A stretch of 64,000 nucleotides of DNA, taken from positions 620,001 through 684,000 of the forward strand of contig NZ_JAAZUH010000002.1 in assembly GCF_013185915.1 (NCBI RefSeq). The letters run 5' to 3'. Positions within the stretch are counted from its first letter, which is position 1. The number at the start of each line of letters is the position of its first letter. Below, piece after piece: positions 1 to 8,299 of this stretch. Under the pieces are notes generated by a model. The model was not told where the DNA came from, searched no databases, and saw only the letters and a list, made by a program, of their open reading frames with translations. The translations under genes and the position numbers were made by a program. The DNA is from Stenotrophomonas bentonitica (lineage in GTDB: Bacteria; Pseudomonadota; Gammaproteobacteria; Xanthomonadales; Xanthomonadaceae).

Positions 1-321
1 GCCGGCATAGCGTCCCAGCAGCGTGACGACTTCATCGCCGGTGGCGAATCCCTCCGGGTCGTTTCCGGTATAGACATATCCGGGCAGCGCCGTCGTCGCA
101 TTGGGCGTGTTGGTCTGGAACGAGTCCCAGCGCCGCCGCCAGGCGCAGCCCACGGTGTCCGCTTCCAGCACCAGGTGGCGCACGCCGGCACGCACCAGGG
201 TCGCGCTGACCGCAAGTCCGGACTGGCCGGCCCCGATCACCACCACCTCCCACGGAACGGCCCCGTCGTCATCGGCCATGTTGAATGCTTCATCGGGTGC
301 CCACCGGGTGTGCTGCAGCAT
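1..321 (-). CDS. Flavin-containing monooxygenase, N-terminal part (cut by window edge)
   Basis: Reading the minus strand from an ATG at 321 gives about 107 residues of an FAD/NAD(P)H-dependent monooxygenase that runs off the window. A Rossmann FAD-binding motif (VVVIGAGQSG) lies near residue 27, followed by an acidic strand end (LVLEA) that would bind the FAD ribose. The later WRRRWDSFQTNTP stretch is typical of the FMO/CzcO-like group. The start at 321 is preceded by AGGGAGA about 8 bases upstream; an in-frame ATG at 279 is the alternative. Substrate cannot be inferred. No partner gene is visible upstream on this strand. Confidence 0.75.
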   Translation of the reverse strand, partial: MLQHTRWAPDEAFNMADDDGAVPWEVVVIGAGQSGLAVSATLVRAGVRHLVLEADTVGCAWRRRWDSFQTNTPNATTALPGYVYTGNDPEGFATGDEVVTLLGRYAG

Positions 322-890
322 GCGTCGTTCTCCCTGTTCGATCCTTGGATGACCGGGGAATGTCGTCGTCGCTGGCGAAACGGGTCAACGCGTGGAGGAC
401 CAGAATGTGATGCCGCCAGCCCTTCTGCGGATCGAAGCCGCGCAGGTGTGTCGCCGGTCAACATCCCGCGTTTTCCCGCATGTTCCGTGATCGGAAGCGT
501 CACTCTCTCCAACGTTTTTGGACCCTTCCATCCGCCGCTGTAGGGGCAGCAGGTCAAGGGGGTATAACCACATGTTGAAGAAGGGTGCAGAAGTCGACCT
601 CCCAGTGACGTGACCTGCTCGCTCTAAAGATTCCTCGGGTTGTCTGACAGACGACCAGTCGCCAGGCGGTTAGCGTCATGTGTTCGTGTGCTGAGACTGA
701 GGGTCGTGCCCTGGATTTGCGAACCGCATCTCCTTGCGAACAGGAACGGCTGCACAGAAATGATCGAATGCATTGGATGAGTGCAATTGCGATCTTTGAG
801 GTGAGGTTGATCATGGTAGAAATCGCCCCGCTGCTCTGGTCAATTTTTGATCGTGCAGTGAGCCGCCACCTACGTTACAGGATCAAAGAT
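322..890. other. Gene-free region upstream of the proline hydroxylase gene
   Basis: About 570 bases without a convincing gene. Open frames here lack family features and conflict with the better-supported start at 891. It contains an 11-bp perfect palindrome, GTCTGACAGAC (642-652), which could be an operator. Base composition becomes visibly less GC-rich from about 550 onward, continuing into the next two genes. Confidence 0.5.
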
Positions 891-1763
891 ATGACCTCAC
901 GCATCATTGGCAAGATCAACTTGGATTCGTACGACTTCAGTACGGACGTAGCGTTTCTGAACTCCGTTGAGAAAAGTCCGGAGGAATACGACGAATTCGC
1001 TTTCGGGTACTGGAAGAACCTATCGCTCTATAACGGGTCCGGGCGAACTGATGACACGCAGTACCGCAATTGCGACGTTGCGAAGCCCACTGAGTACATG
1101 AGTGGATGTCCGTCGATCGCCAAGATGCTCTCCGACAACTTTGATCTATCGTTGGTCAAGATGGTTCGTGCCAGGAATTTGATCTCAGGTCTCGTCATTC
1201 CGCATCGAGACTTTGTAGAGCTCGATCCCAACGTTTCCTACTTCCGCGTCTTCATTCCGATTGAACTGAACCTGGATGCCTATCACTCGGATGAGTCCGG
1301 AGTGTTCCAGATGAAGCCGGGGGAGGTCTGGTTCCTGGATGCAGCGGTCAGCCATGCAGCCGTGAACTTCTCGAGCGAGAGCAGGATGTTCATCTGTCTC
1401 GACTTCGCTTTCGATGGCGCGTTCGCAGAGGACGAGATCTTCGCTGCATCTGCGCAGGTTTCGAGCAGCTCCCGCGACATCCACGTGCTGAGGCCAAGCC
1501 TGCCGCCGAATACTCTAAGTGAGATGATTGATACCTTCACACATGGCATTGATGCCGGCACCATCAAACAGCAGATTATTGAAGCTGCGAAGGTCCACTT
1601 TCGATTCAACGTCCCAACTGAATCCTGCTATGACTGGCTGATCAAGGCAGCGTTGGCGTCCCCAGTTGCGAGTGCCGATGTTGCCGAGCGGCTCAGGGGG
1701 ATGAAGAGGTATCTCCTGGAGGCCCGTGGCATGAATGAACGATTCTCTCTCGATTCGCAGTGA
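891..1763 (+). CDS. cis-L-proline 3-hydroxylase-like Fe(II)/2-oxoglutarate dioxygenase
   Basis: A 290-residue protein, the same length as the Streptomyces type II proline 3-hydroxylase, which I recall as very similar in layout. Known family members convert free L-proline to cis-3-hydroxyproline using 2-oxoglutarate, O2 and Fe(II). The iron-binding triad is His105 and Asp107 (in HRDFVELD) and His155 (in SHAAVNF); Arg165 would bind 2-oxoglutarate. The blocks EYDEF-x-GYWKN near residue 38 and GEVWFLDAA near 146 also match the family. The open frame extends upstream, but the start at 891 fits homologues and has AGGA 8 bases before it. GC content is well below neighbours (28 of 60 bases in 901-960), suggesting acquisition by transfer. 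It lies 24 bases before a DMT exporter gene. The exact amino acid hydroxylated is an inference. Confidence 0.85.
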   Translation: MTSRIIGKINLDSYDFSTDVAFLNSVEKSPEEYDEFAFGYWKNLSLYNGSGRTDDTQYRNCDVAKPTEYMSGCPSIAKMLSDNFDLSLVKMVRARNLISGLVIPHRDFVELDPNVSYFRVFIPIELNLDAYHSDESGVFQMKPGEVWFLDAAVSHAAVNFSSESRMFICLDFAFDGAFAEDEIFAASAQVSSSSRDIHVLRPSLPPNTLSEMIDTFTHGIDAGTIKQQIIEAAKVHFRFNVPTESCYDWLIKAALASPVASADVAERLRGMKRYLLEARGMNERFSLDSQ

Positions 1764-1787
1764 GTTGCTGTGGATAGGTCGAACGTC

Positions 1788-2675
1788 ATGTTGAAGCTTG
1801 CGCCGTTTGCGTTCCTCATCATGTGGGGCAGCGGCGCTGTGTTCGTGAAGCTGGGACTTGAAGAAGTGTCAGTCTGGCCCTTCCTGGCGGTCAGGGCAGG
1901 GGGGGCCTTCCTGGTGCTCACCGCAGTCTGCATCTTTGCATTCAGGGGGCAGATTGCTGCCCGACTGTTCGGATACCCTGCCGCGGTTCTAGGGAAGCTG
2001 TTGGCGGCTGGTATTCTTCTGCAGGTCGCGTATCAAGGCGCCTTCTTTCTTGCCATCAGCGAGGGAATGTCTCCGGGCTTGTTGGCCATCATTCTTGGGC
2101 TTCAGCCCATTCTTGCTTCGCTGATCGGCCGCGAGCATGCTGGCGTCAAGGGGTATCTGCTTCTGGTTTGCGGATTCATGGGCCTGGCCGTTTCAGTTGC
2201 AGGAACACGTGAGATTGGCGGGCTGGGCCTTGCAGGTGCAGCGTTCGGTGTCCTGTCCGTCGCTTCGATAAGCGCAGGTTCGGTCCTCCAGCAGCGCGTT
2301 ACCGTACACCCGCTGGCGTCCTCCTTTCACCAAAGCCTGGTTGCAGCTGTGGTTTTTCTGGTTGTGATGCTGTTCACCGATGCTCTTTGGGCGCCGGGGG
2401 CGAAATTCGTGCTGGCTGCCTCGTGGATGATCGTCGTGGTTTCCACAGGCGCAACACTGCTTCTGCTCTACATGCTCAAGCATGATTCTGCGGGCAAGGT
2501 CGGATCATTGTTCTACCTGGTACCCGCCGTGGCGCTTGCATTTGACTACTTGATGTTCGGCCAGAGCGTGTCCTTGATGACAGTGGTGGGCGCTCTTGTT
2601 GTAGTGACCTCGATCATTCTCTATCGCAAGCATCAAACAGGAGCGAGCTCGGTCAAGCGGACGTCAGGGGGCTGA
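1788..2675 (+). CDS. DMT-superfamily (EamA) transporter
   Basis: About 295 residues with roughly ten hydrophobic segments, the usual size and layout of EamA/RhaT-type drug/metabolite transporters with two fused five-helix repeats. The first helix contains FLIMWGSGAVFVKLGL, a hallmark of the family. Members often export amino acids or their derivatives across the inner membrane. The start is uncertain: GTG at 1770 and ATG at 1788 are in frame, and ATG 1788 has AGG nine bases upstream. It follows the proline hydroxylase gene closely, shares its lower GC content, and is probably cotranscribed with it. Export of hydroxyproline or a related product is an inference from context only. Confidence 0.85.
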   Translation: MLKLAPFAFLIMWGSGAVFVKLGLEEVSVWPFLAVRAGGAFLVLTAVCIFAFRGQIAARLFGYPAAVLGKLLAAGILLQVAYQGAFFLAISEGMSPGLLAIILGLQPILASLIGREHAGVKGYLLLVCGFMGLAVSVAGTREIGGLGLAGAAFGVLSVASISAGSVLQQRVTVHPLASSFHQSLVAAVVFLVVMLFTDALWAPGAKFVLAASWMIVVVSTGATLLLLYMLKHDSAGKVGSLFYLVPAVALAFDYLMFGQSVSLMTVVGALVVVTSIILYRKHQTGASSVKRTSGG

Positions 2676-2879
2676 CCCGGACGGCCACCGGCTCGCTGGG
2701 CGGTGCGCCTGCGTCCGGGACGTTCACACAGGGTCAGCGGGTGACCGGCTAGGGTCTGGCAAGGGGGCCGGGAGGGGCAGGGTAGGTGCTCGTTGCCCCG
2801 ATCCGGTATCGCAGCTGTCGCCAACGGTCGCTAAAATGGGCCATTCCCCCACCTGATGCCGCTCCCGGAGCCGCTGCCC

Positions 2880-4013
2880 ATGCCATTTGAAGCCAAGCCG
2901 GAAGGTGAGGTCGTCCCGGTCCTGGAGCCGGGCTATCTGTCCATCCGCGCGCTGCGCAAGGAATTCGACGGCTTCGTCGCGGTCGACGACGTCAACCTGG
3001 ACGTGCGCAAGGGCGAGATCTTCGCCCTGCTGGGCGGGTCGGGCAGCGGCAAGTCGACCCTGCTGCGCTGCCTGGGCGGCTTCGAAACCCCCACCGCCGG
3101 CAGCATCCAGCTGGACGGCCAGCGCATCGACGCGCTGCCGCCGTACCAGCGGCCGATCAACATGATGTTCCAGTCCTATGCGCTGTTCCCGCACATGACC
3201 GTGGAGCAGAACATCGCCTTCGGCCTGAAGCAGGACGGGCTGGCCCGCGACGCCATCCAGCGCCGGGTCGGCGAAATGCTGGAGCTGGTGCAGCTGCAGA
3301 AGCTGGCCAAGCGCAAACCGCACCAGCTGTCCGGCGGCCAGCAGCAGCGCGTGGCGCTGGCACGGTCGCTGGCCAAGGGGCCCAAGCTGCTGCTGTTGGA
3401 CGAGCCGATGGGCGCGCTGGACAAGAAGCTGCGCTCGCAGATGCAGCTGGAGCTGGTCAACATCATCGAAACCTCGGGCGTGACCTGCGTGATGGTCACC
3501 CACGACCAGGAAGAAGCGATGACCATGGCCACCCGCATCGCGGTCATGGACGCCGGCTGGATCCAGCAGGTGGGCAAGCCGGACGAGATCTATGAGCAGC
3601 CGGCCAACCGCTTCGTGGCCGGCTTCATCGGCTCGGTCAACCTGTTCGAAGGGTTGATCGACGAAGACCTGCCCGAATACGTGACCGTGCGCACCCCGCT
3701 GTTCCCGGCGCCGATCTACGTCGCGCATGGCATTACCTGCTATGAAGGGCAGGAGGTGGCGTTCGCGCTGCGCCCCGAGAAGGTGATGATCGGCAAGGAC
3801 GAACCGGCCGGCGACACCAACAAGGCGCAGGGCGTGATCGAAGAGATCGCCTACTTCGGCAGCCACTCGGTCTACCACGTGCGCCTGCCCAGCGGCGCCA
3901 AGGTGCTGTCCAACTTCGCCAACTCGCAGCGCTGGGCCAGCGACGGCCTGACCTGGGGCGACAGCGTCTGGGTGCACTGGCGCGACAACGACGGCGTGGT
4001 GCTCACCGCATGA
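2880..4013 (+). CDS. potG: Putrescine ABC transporter, ATP-binding protein PotG
   Basis: A 377-residue ATPase of the polyamine importer family, nearly collinear with E. coli PotG. It shows Walker A (GGSGSGKST), a conserved Q-loop region (NMMFQSYALFPHMTVEQN), the signature LSGGQQQRVALARSL, Walker B LLLLDEP and the H-loop MVTHDQEEAMTM. A C-terminal TOBE-like domain starts near residue 250. ATG 2880 is preferred because GGAG lies nine bases upstream; ATG 2856 is in frame but lacks a ribosome site. The stop overlaps potH (ATGA), so the permeases are coupled. No potF binding-protein gene is in this window. Confidence 0.93.
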   Translation: MPFEAKPEGEVVPVLEPGYLSIRALRKEFDGFVAVDDVNLDVRKGEIFALLGGSGSGKSTLLRCLGGFETPTAGSIQLDGQRIDALPPYQRPINMMFQSYALFPHMTVEQNIAFGLKQDGLARDAIQRRVGEMLELVQLQKLAKRKPHQLSGGQQQRVALARSLAKGPKLLLLDEPMGALDKKLRSQMQLELVNIIETSGVTCVMVTHDQEEAMTMATRIAVMDAGWIQQVGKPDEIYEQPANRFVAGFIGSVNLFEGLIDEDLPEYVTVRTPLFPAPIYVAHGITCYEGQEVAFALRPEKVMIGKDEPAGDTNKAQGVIEEIAYFGSHSVYHVRLPSGAKVLSNFANSQRWASDGLTWGDSVWVHWRDNDGVVLTA

Positions 4014-4921
4014 ACGCCACCGGCTGGAAGCGCTGGCTCCCCGGTACGCGCAGCGGCGTGATCGCCGCGCCCTACCTGTGGCTGCTGCTGTTCTTCGCGG
4101 TGCCGTTCGTGATCATCCTGATGATCTCGTTCGCCCGCACCCAGGTCGGCTCGCCGCCGTACACCTGGCTGCTGGAGTACGTGGACGGTGCGTTCTCGCT
4201 CAAGCTGCACCTGGGCAATTACGCGGCATTGGTGAAGGACAGCCAGTACGCGCTGGCCTACCTCAGCTCGATCAAGATCGCGGTGATCGCCACGCTGTTC
4301 ACGCTGCTGATCGGCTACCCGATGGCATACGTGATTTCGCGGATGTCGCCGGCCGCGCGCAACGTGGCGATGATGCTGGTGGTGCTGCCGTCGTGGACCT
4401 CGTTCCTGATCCGCGTATACGCGTGGATCGGCATCCTCGACCGCAACGGCCTGCTCAACCAGCTGCTGCTGAAGATCGGGCTGATCGATGCGCCGCTGCA
4501 GATCCTGTACACGCCCACCGCCGCCTACATCGGCATCGTCTACTGCTACCTGCCGTTCATGGTGCTGCCGCTGTATGCCAACCTGGTCAAGCTGGACAAC
4601 CGCCTGCTGGAGGCGGCCTACGACCTCGGCGCCAAGCCGTGGCAGGCGTTCCTGCGCATCACCCTGCCGCTGTCGCGCACCGGCATCATCGCCGGCTGCA
4701 TGCTGGTGATGATTCCGGCGGTGGGCGAATTCGTGATTCCGGAAATGCTCGGCGGCCCGGACACGCTGATGATCGGCCGCGTACTGTGGGGCGAATTCTT
4801 CAACAACCGCGACTGGCCGACTGCTTCGGCGGTGGCGATCGTGATGCTGGCCCTGCTGCTGGTGCCGATCCTGCTGTTCAACCGGGTGCAGCAGCGTGAG
4901 CTGGAAGGGAAGCTGACATGA
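4010..4921 (+). CDS. potH: Putrescine ABC transporter permease PotH
   Basis: A 303-residue inner-membrane permease with about six transmembrane helices. It would form the channel with PotI and be driven by PotG. The cytoplasmic EAA loop that contacts the ATPase is seen near residue 202 (LLEAAYDLGAKPWQAFLRITLP). The N-terminal PYLWLLLFFAVPFVIILMISF block is typical of PotB/PotH proteins. It overlaps potG by four bases upstream and potI by four bases downstream, indicating one translationally coupled operon. Confidence 0.93.
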   Translation: MNATGWKRWLPGTRSGVIAAPYLWLLLFFAVPFVIILMISFARTQVGSPPYTWLLEYVDGAFSLKLHLGNYAALVKDSQYALAYLSSIKIAVIATLFTLLIGYPMAYVISRMSPAARNVAMMLVVLPSWTSFLIRVYAWIGILDRNGLLNQLLLKIGLIDAPLQILYTPTAAYIGIVYCYLPFMVLPLYANLVKLDNRLLEAAYDLGAKPWQAFLRITLPLSRTGIIAGCMLVMIPAVGEFVIPEMLGGPDTLMIGRVLWGEFFNNRDWPTASAVAIVMLALLLVPILLFNRVQQRELEGKLT

Positions 4922-5763
4922 GCATGGTGCGCCGCAGCCGCTGGCTGGGCTGGACGGTCCTCGGGCTGGGCTTTGCCTTCCTGTACCTGCCGATCCTGCT
5001 GTTGATGATCTATTCGTTCAACGCCTCCAAGCTGGCCACGGTGTGGTCCGGCTTCTCCACGCGCTGGTACGGCGAGCTGTTCAACAACCGGCAGATCCTC
5101 GATGCGCTGTGGATCAGCCTGAAGGTGGCGTTCTGGACCGCCAGCGCGGCCACGGTGCTGGGCACCATGGCCGCCATGGTGATGACCCGCTTCAAGCGCT
5201 TCCCCGGCAAGACCGTGTTCGGGGCGCTGATCACCGCGCCGCTGGTGATGCCCGAAGTGATCCTGGGCTTCTCGCTGATGACGCTGCTGGTGGCGATGGG
5301 CGGCATTCCCGGCTTCCCGAGCCGCGGGGTCGGCAGCATCTGGATCGCGCACGTGACCTTCACCCTCTCGTTCGTGACCGTGGTGGTGTCCTCGCGCCTG
5401 CAGGAGCTGGACCGGTCGCTGGAAGAGGCGGCGATGGACCTGGGCGCCAGCCGGCTGAAGGTGTTCTTCCAGATCACCCTGCCGATCATCGCACCGGCGC
5501 TGGTGGCGGGCTGGCTGCTGGCGTTTACCCTGTCGCTGGATGACGTGGTGATCGCAAGCTTCGTGGCCGGGCCGAACTCGACCACCCTGCCGATGAAGGT
5601 GTTCGCCTCGGTGCGCATGGGCATCAAGCCGGAAATCAACGCGCTGGCCACGCTGATGGTGCTGGCGGTGTCGGTGGCGGCGGTGGTGGGCTGGTTCATC
5701 ACCTCGCGCAGCGAGAAGCGCCGCCAGCGCGACATGCAGATGGCGCTGCAGGACCCGGGTTGA
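4918..5763 (+). CDS. potI: Putrescine ABC transporter permease PotI
   Basis: A 281-residue permease, the second membrane subunit of the polyamine importer. It has about six transmembrane helices, the N-terminal LYLPILLLMIYSFN block common to PotC/PotI, and an EAA loop near residue 170 (LEEAAMDLGASRLKVFFQITLP). The gene starts within the end of potH (ATGA overlap). It is followed 108 bases later by a semialdehyde dehydrogenase gene on the same strand, which may allow uptake and catabolism of putrescine to be expressed together. Confidence 0.92.
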   Translation: MSMVRRSRWLGWTVLGLGFAFLYLPILLLMIYSFNASKLATVWSGFSTRWYGELFNNRQILDALWISLKVAFWTASAATVLGTMAAMVMTRFKRFPGKTVFGALITAPLVMPEVILGFSLMTLLVAMGGIPGFPSRGVGSIWIAHVTFTLSFVTVVVSSRLQELDRSLEEAAMDLGASRLKVFFQITLPIIAPALVAGWLLAFTLSLDDVVIASFVAGPNSTTLPMKVFASVRMGIKPEINALATLMVLAVSVAAVVGWFITSRSEKRRQRDMQMALQDPG

Positions 5764-5871
5764 CCTGCCGCGACGCTGTGTCGCGCCCGCAGGACGGTCT
5801 TCGCCAATTCCAGCAACATCCGGCTCACAAAGGCAGGCGCACACTGGCGCCCTGTCTTTCGGAGCACCGCG

Positions 5872-7236
5872 ATGACCGTCGAAATCGTCAACCCCGCCAC
5901 TGGCCTGGTGACCTACCGCCATGAACTGCTGAAGGCCGCCGAGGTCGAACAGCGCCTGGCTGCGGCCGCCGGGGCCTTCCCGAACTGGGCCGCGAACACC
6001 CTGCAGGCGCGCGGCGCGATCCTGCGCGGCATCGCCGCCCAGCTGCGCGCGCGCAGGGACGATATCCAGCAGGCGATGACCACCGAGATGGGCAAGCTCA
6101 AGGGCGAGGCGCTGGCCGAGGTGGAGAAGTGCGCGCAGGCCTGCGAGTACTACGCCGACCATGCCGCCGACTACCTCAAGCCGCAGCTGATCGATACCGA
6201 GGCGCAGCGCAGCTACGTGCGCTACGAGCCGATCGGCTGCGTGTTCGCGGTGATGCCGTGGAACTTCCCGATCTGGCAGGTGTTCCGCTTCCTGGCCCCG
6301 GCGTTCATGGCCGGCAACGTGGCCCTGCTCAAGCACGCCAGCAACGTGCCGCAGTGCGCCGACCTGATCCTGGCAGTGTGCCGCGACGGTGGCCTGCCCG
6401 AAGGCGTGTTCGACGTGCTGCACATCGACAACGACCAGGCCGCCGAGGTGCTGCGCGACAAGCGGGTCAAGGCGGTCACCCTGACCGGCAGCGAGCGGGC
6501 AGGGCGCTCGATCGCGGCCAATGCCGGCGACCAGCTCAAGAAGTGCGTGATGGAACTGGGCGGCAGCGACGCCTTCGTGGTGCTGGACGACGCCGACCTG
6601 GACAAGACCGTGGCCGCGGCGGTGAAGTCGCGCTTCGACAACAGCGGGCAGACCTGCATCGCGGCCAAGCGTTTCATCGTGGTCGACGCGATCGCCGATG
6701 CGTTCGTGGAGAAGTTCGTCGCTGCGGCGGCGGCGCGCGTGTACGGCGACCCGCAGGACGAGAAGACCACGCTGGCTCCGATGGCGCGTGCCGACCTGCG
6801 CGAGGAACTGCACAAGCAGGTACAGGCCAGCGTTGCGGCCGGCGCCACGGTGTTGCTCGGTGGCGAGCCAGTAGCCGGCACGCACGCGGGTTATCCCGCC
6901 ACCATCCTCGACAACGTGGTGCCGGGCATGCCGGCGTATGAGGAAGAGCTGTTCGGGCCGGTGGCGGCGATCCTGCGCGTGCGCGATGACGCCGATGCAT
7001 TGCGGGTGGCCAATGACACCACGTTCGGGCTTGGTGGAAGCGTGTGGAGTGGGGATGCAGTGCGCGGCGAAGGGATCGCCAAGCGCCTGGAGTGCGGCGC
7101 CGCGTTCGTCAATGCCATCGTGAAGAGCGACGTGCGGCTGCCATTTGGTGGCAGCAAGCGCTCAGGGTTCGGTCGCGAGCTGGCCGACCATGGCATCCAT
7201 GAGTTCATGAACATCAAGACGGTTTACGTGGCGTAA
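5872..7236 (+). CDS. sad: Succinate-semialdehyde dehydrogenase, Sad/YneI type
   Basis: A 454-residue NAD(P)-dependent aldehyde dehydrogenase, closer in sequence to E. coli Sad (YneI) than to GabD. It would oxidise succinate semialdehyde, the last step of GABA/putrescine degradation, to succinate. The catalytic cysteine is Cys262 (NSGQTCIAAKRF) and the general base Glu228 (MELGGSD); the PWNFP motif near residue 127 and the cofactor loop LTGSERAG near 205 are intact. Upstream sequence has CGGAG before the ATG. Its position after potGHI supports a polyamine-catabolic role. Another semialdehyde as substrate cannot be excluded. Confidence 0.88.
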   Translation: MTVEIVNPATGLVTYRHELLKAAEVEQRLAAAAGAFPNWAANTLQARGAILRGIAAQLRARRDDIQQAMTTEMGKLKGEALAEVEKCAQACEYYADHAADYLKPQLIDTEAQRSYVRYEPIGCVFAVMPWNFPIWQVFRFLAPAFMAGNVALLKHASNVPQCADLILAVCRDGGLPEGVFDVLHIDNDQAAEVLRDKRVKAVTLTGSERAGRSIAANAGDQLKKCVMELGGSDAFVVLDDADLDKTVAAAVKSRFDNSGQTCIAAKRFIVVDAIADAFVEKFVAAAAARVYGDPQDEKTTLAPMARADLREELHKQVQASVAAGATVLLGGEPVAGTHAGYPATILDNVVPGMPAYEEELFGPVAAILRVRDDADALRVANDTTFGLGGSVWSGDAVRGEGIAKRLECGAAFVNAIVKSDVRLPFGGSKRSGFGRELADHGIHEFMNIKTVYVA

Positions 7237-7263
7237 CGTCCGCGTCGGATCAACCCTTCATCG

Positions 7264-7285
7264 GTAGCGCCGGCCGTTGGCCGGC
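7264..7285 (+). repeat. GTAG-headed REP (SMAG-like) stem-loop
   Basis: GTAG at 7264-7267 is followed by a perfect 7-bp stem, GCCGGCC/GGCCGGC, with a GTT loop. This matches the form of the short palindromic SMAG/REP elements described in Stenotrophomonas. It sits between the convergent sad and corA genes, a usual place for such elements, and may act as a terminator or mRNA stabiliser. Confidence 0.8.
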
Positions 7286-7294
7286 CCAGGCGGT

Positions 7295-8284
7295 CTACAA
7301 CCATTTCGCGCGCTTGAACAACCAATACAACCCGACACACACCGCGCCAACCCCCACGATCATCGCCGGATATGCCCACGACTTGTCCAGCTCCGGCATG
7401 TGCGCGAAGTTCATCCCGTACCAGCTGGTGATCAGCGTAGGCGCGGCCAGCAGCGCCGCCCACGCACCCAACCGCTTCACCGTCTCGCCCTGCGCCAGTG
7501 TCACCAGCGACAGGTTCACGTTGAGCGCCGTGCCCAGCATCTCGCGCAGGGTATCGATCACATCGCTGATCCGCACCGCATGGTCGTGCACATCACGGAT
7601 ATAAAGCTTCACTTCGTCGGGGATCAGCTCGCCGGGGTAGCGGCGCAGCTGCGCCAGCACGTCCTGCAGCGGCGCCACTGCCATCCGCATCTTGTTCAGT
7701 TCGCGCTTGAGCTCATACAGGCGCACCACGGTGCTGCGCTGGTAGCTGTCGGCGAAGATGTCCTTTTCCAGCGAATCCAGCGTGTCGCGGAAATCGGTGG
7801 TGATCGGCAGGTAGTTGTCGACCACGAAATCCAGCACGCCATACAGGCAGTACGAGGCCCCCATGGTCAGCAGCTGCGGTTCGCGCTCGACCCGGGCCCG
7901 CACCGGCGCATACGACAACGATGCGCCATGGCGCACCGTGACCAGGAAGCGGGGGCCGAGGAAGGCATGGGTTTCGCCATACTCGATGCGGTCGTGCACC
8001 CGCTGCGCGGTGGTGACCACCACGAACAGCGTATTGCCGTAGGCCTCCACCTTCGGGCGCTGGTGCGCGTTGCGCGCATCGTCGATGGCCAGGTCGTGCA
8101 GGCAGAATTCCTCCTGCAGCTTGAGCAGCACCGAATCGCCCGGGTCGTACAGGCCGACCCAGACGAATCCGTTGTTGCTGGCGATCACATCGCTGATGTC
8201 ATCCAGTGCGATGTCGTGACGCTTGCCCTGGTCGTCGTAGTGCACGCAGTTGATGACGCAGGTCGGGTTGGCAGTGCTTTCCAT
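7295..8284 (-). CDS. corA: CorA-family magnesium/cobalt transporter
   Basis: A 329-residue CorA protein with a long cytoplasmic N-terminal domain and two C-terminal transmembrane helices. The signature YGMNF, which forms the selectivity loop, lies between the helices (near residue 291). Family members are pentameric channels for Mg2+ and Co2+. The start at 8284 has AGGA eight bases upstream; an ATG at 8293 is in frame but directly abuts the ribosome site. It is the last gene of the minus-strand series phoH-ybeY-hypothetical-corC-DUF4105-corA, lying 15 bases after the DUF4105 gene. Confidence 0.93.
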   Translation of the reverse strand: MESTANPTCVINCVHYDDQGKRHDIALDDISDVIASNNGFVWVGLYDPGDSVLLKLQEEFCLHDLAIDDARNAHQRPKVEAYGNTLFVVVTTAQRVHDRIEYGETHAFLGPRFLVTVRHGASLSYAPVRARVEREPQLLTMGASYCLYGVLDFVVDNYLPITTDFRDTLDSLEKDIFADSYQRSTVVRLYELKRELNKMRMAVAPLQDVLAQLRRYPGELIPDEVKLYIRDVHDHAVRISDVIDTLREMLGTALNVNLSLVTLAQGETVKRLGAWAALLAAPTLITSWYGMNFAHMPELDKSWAYPAMIVGVGAVCVGLYWLFKRAKWL

Positions 8285-8299
8285 GGACGACATCCTGCG

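Noticed and set aside
237..557. Minus-strand open frame of 106 codons upstream of the monooxygenase
   Set aside because: It overlaps the monooxygenase start in another frame, has biased composition and no recognisable domain.
678..890. N-terminal extension of the proline hydroxylase-like gene
   Set aside because: The added residues match no part of the family, while the start at 891 matches the known N-terminus and has a ribosome site.
4618..6885. Very long open frame on the minus strand over potH-sad
   Set aside because: It is antisense to well-recognised genes, and its product is rich in His, Arg and Gln without domains, as expected from high-GC third-position bias.
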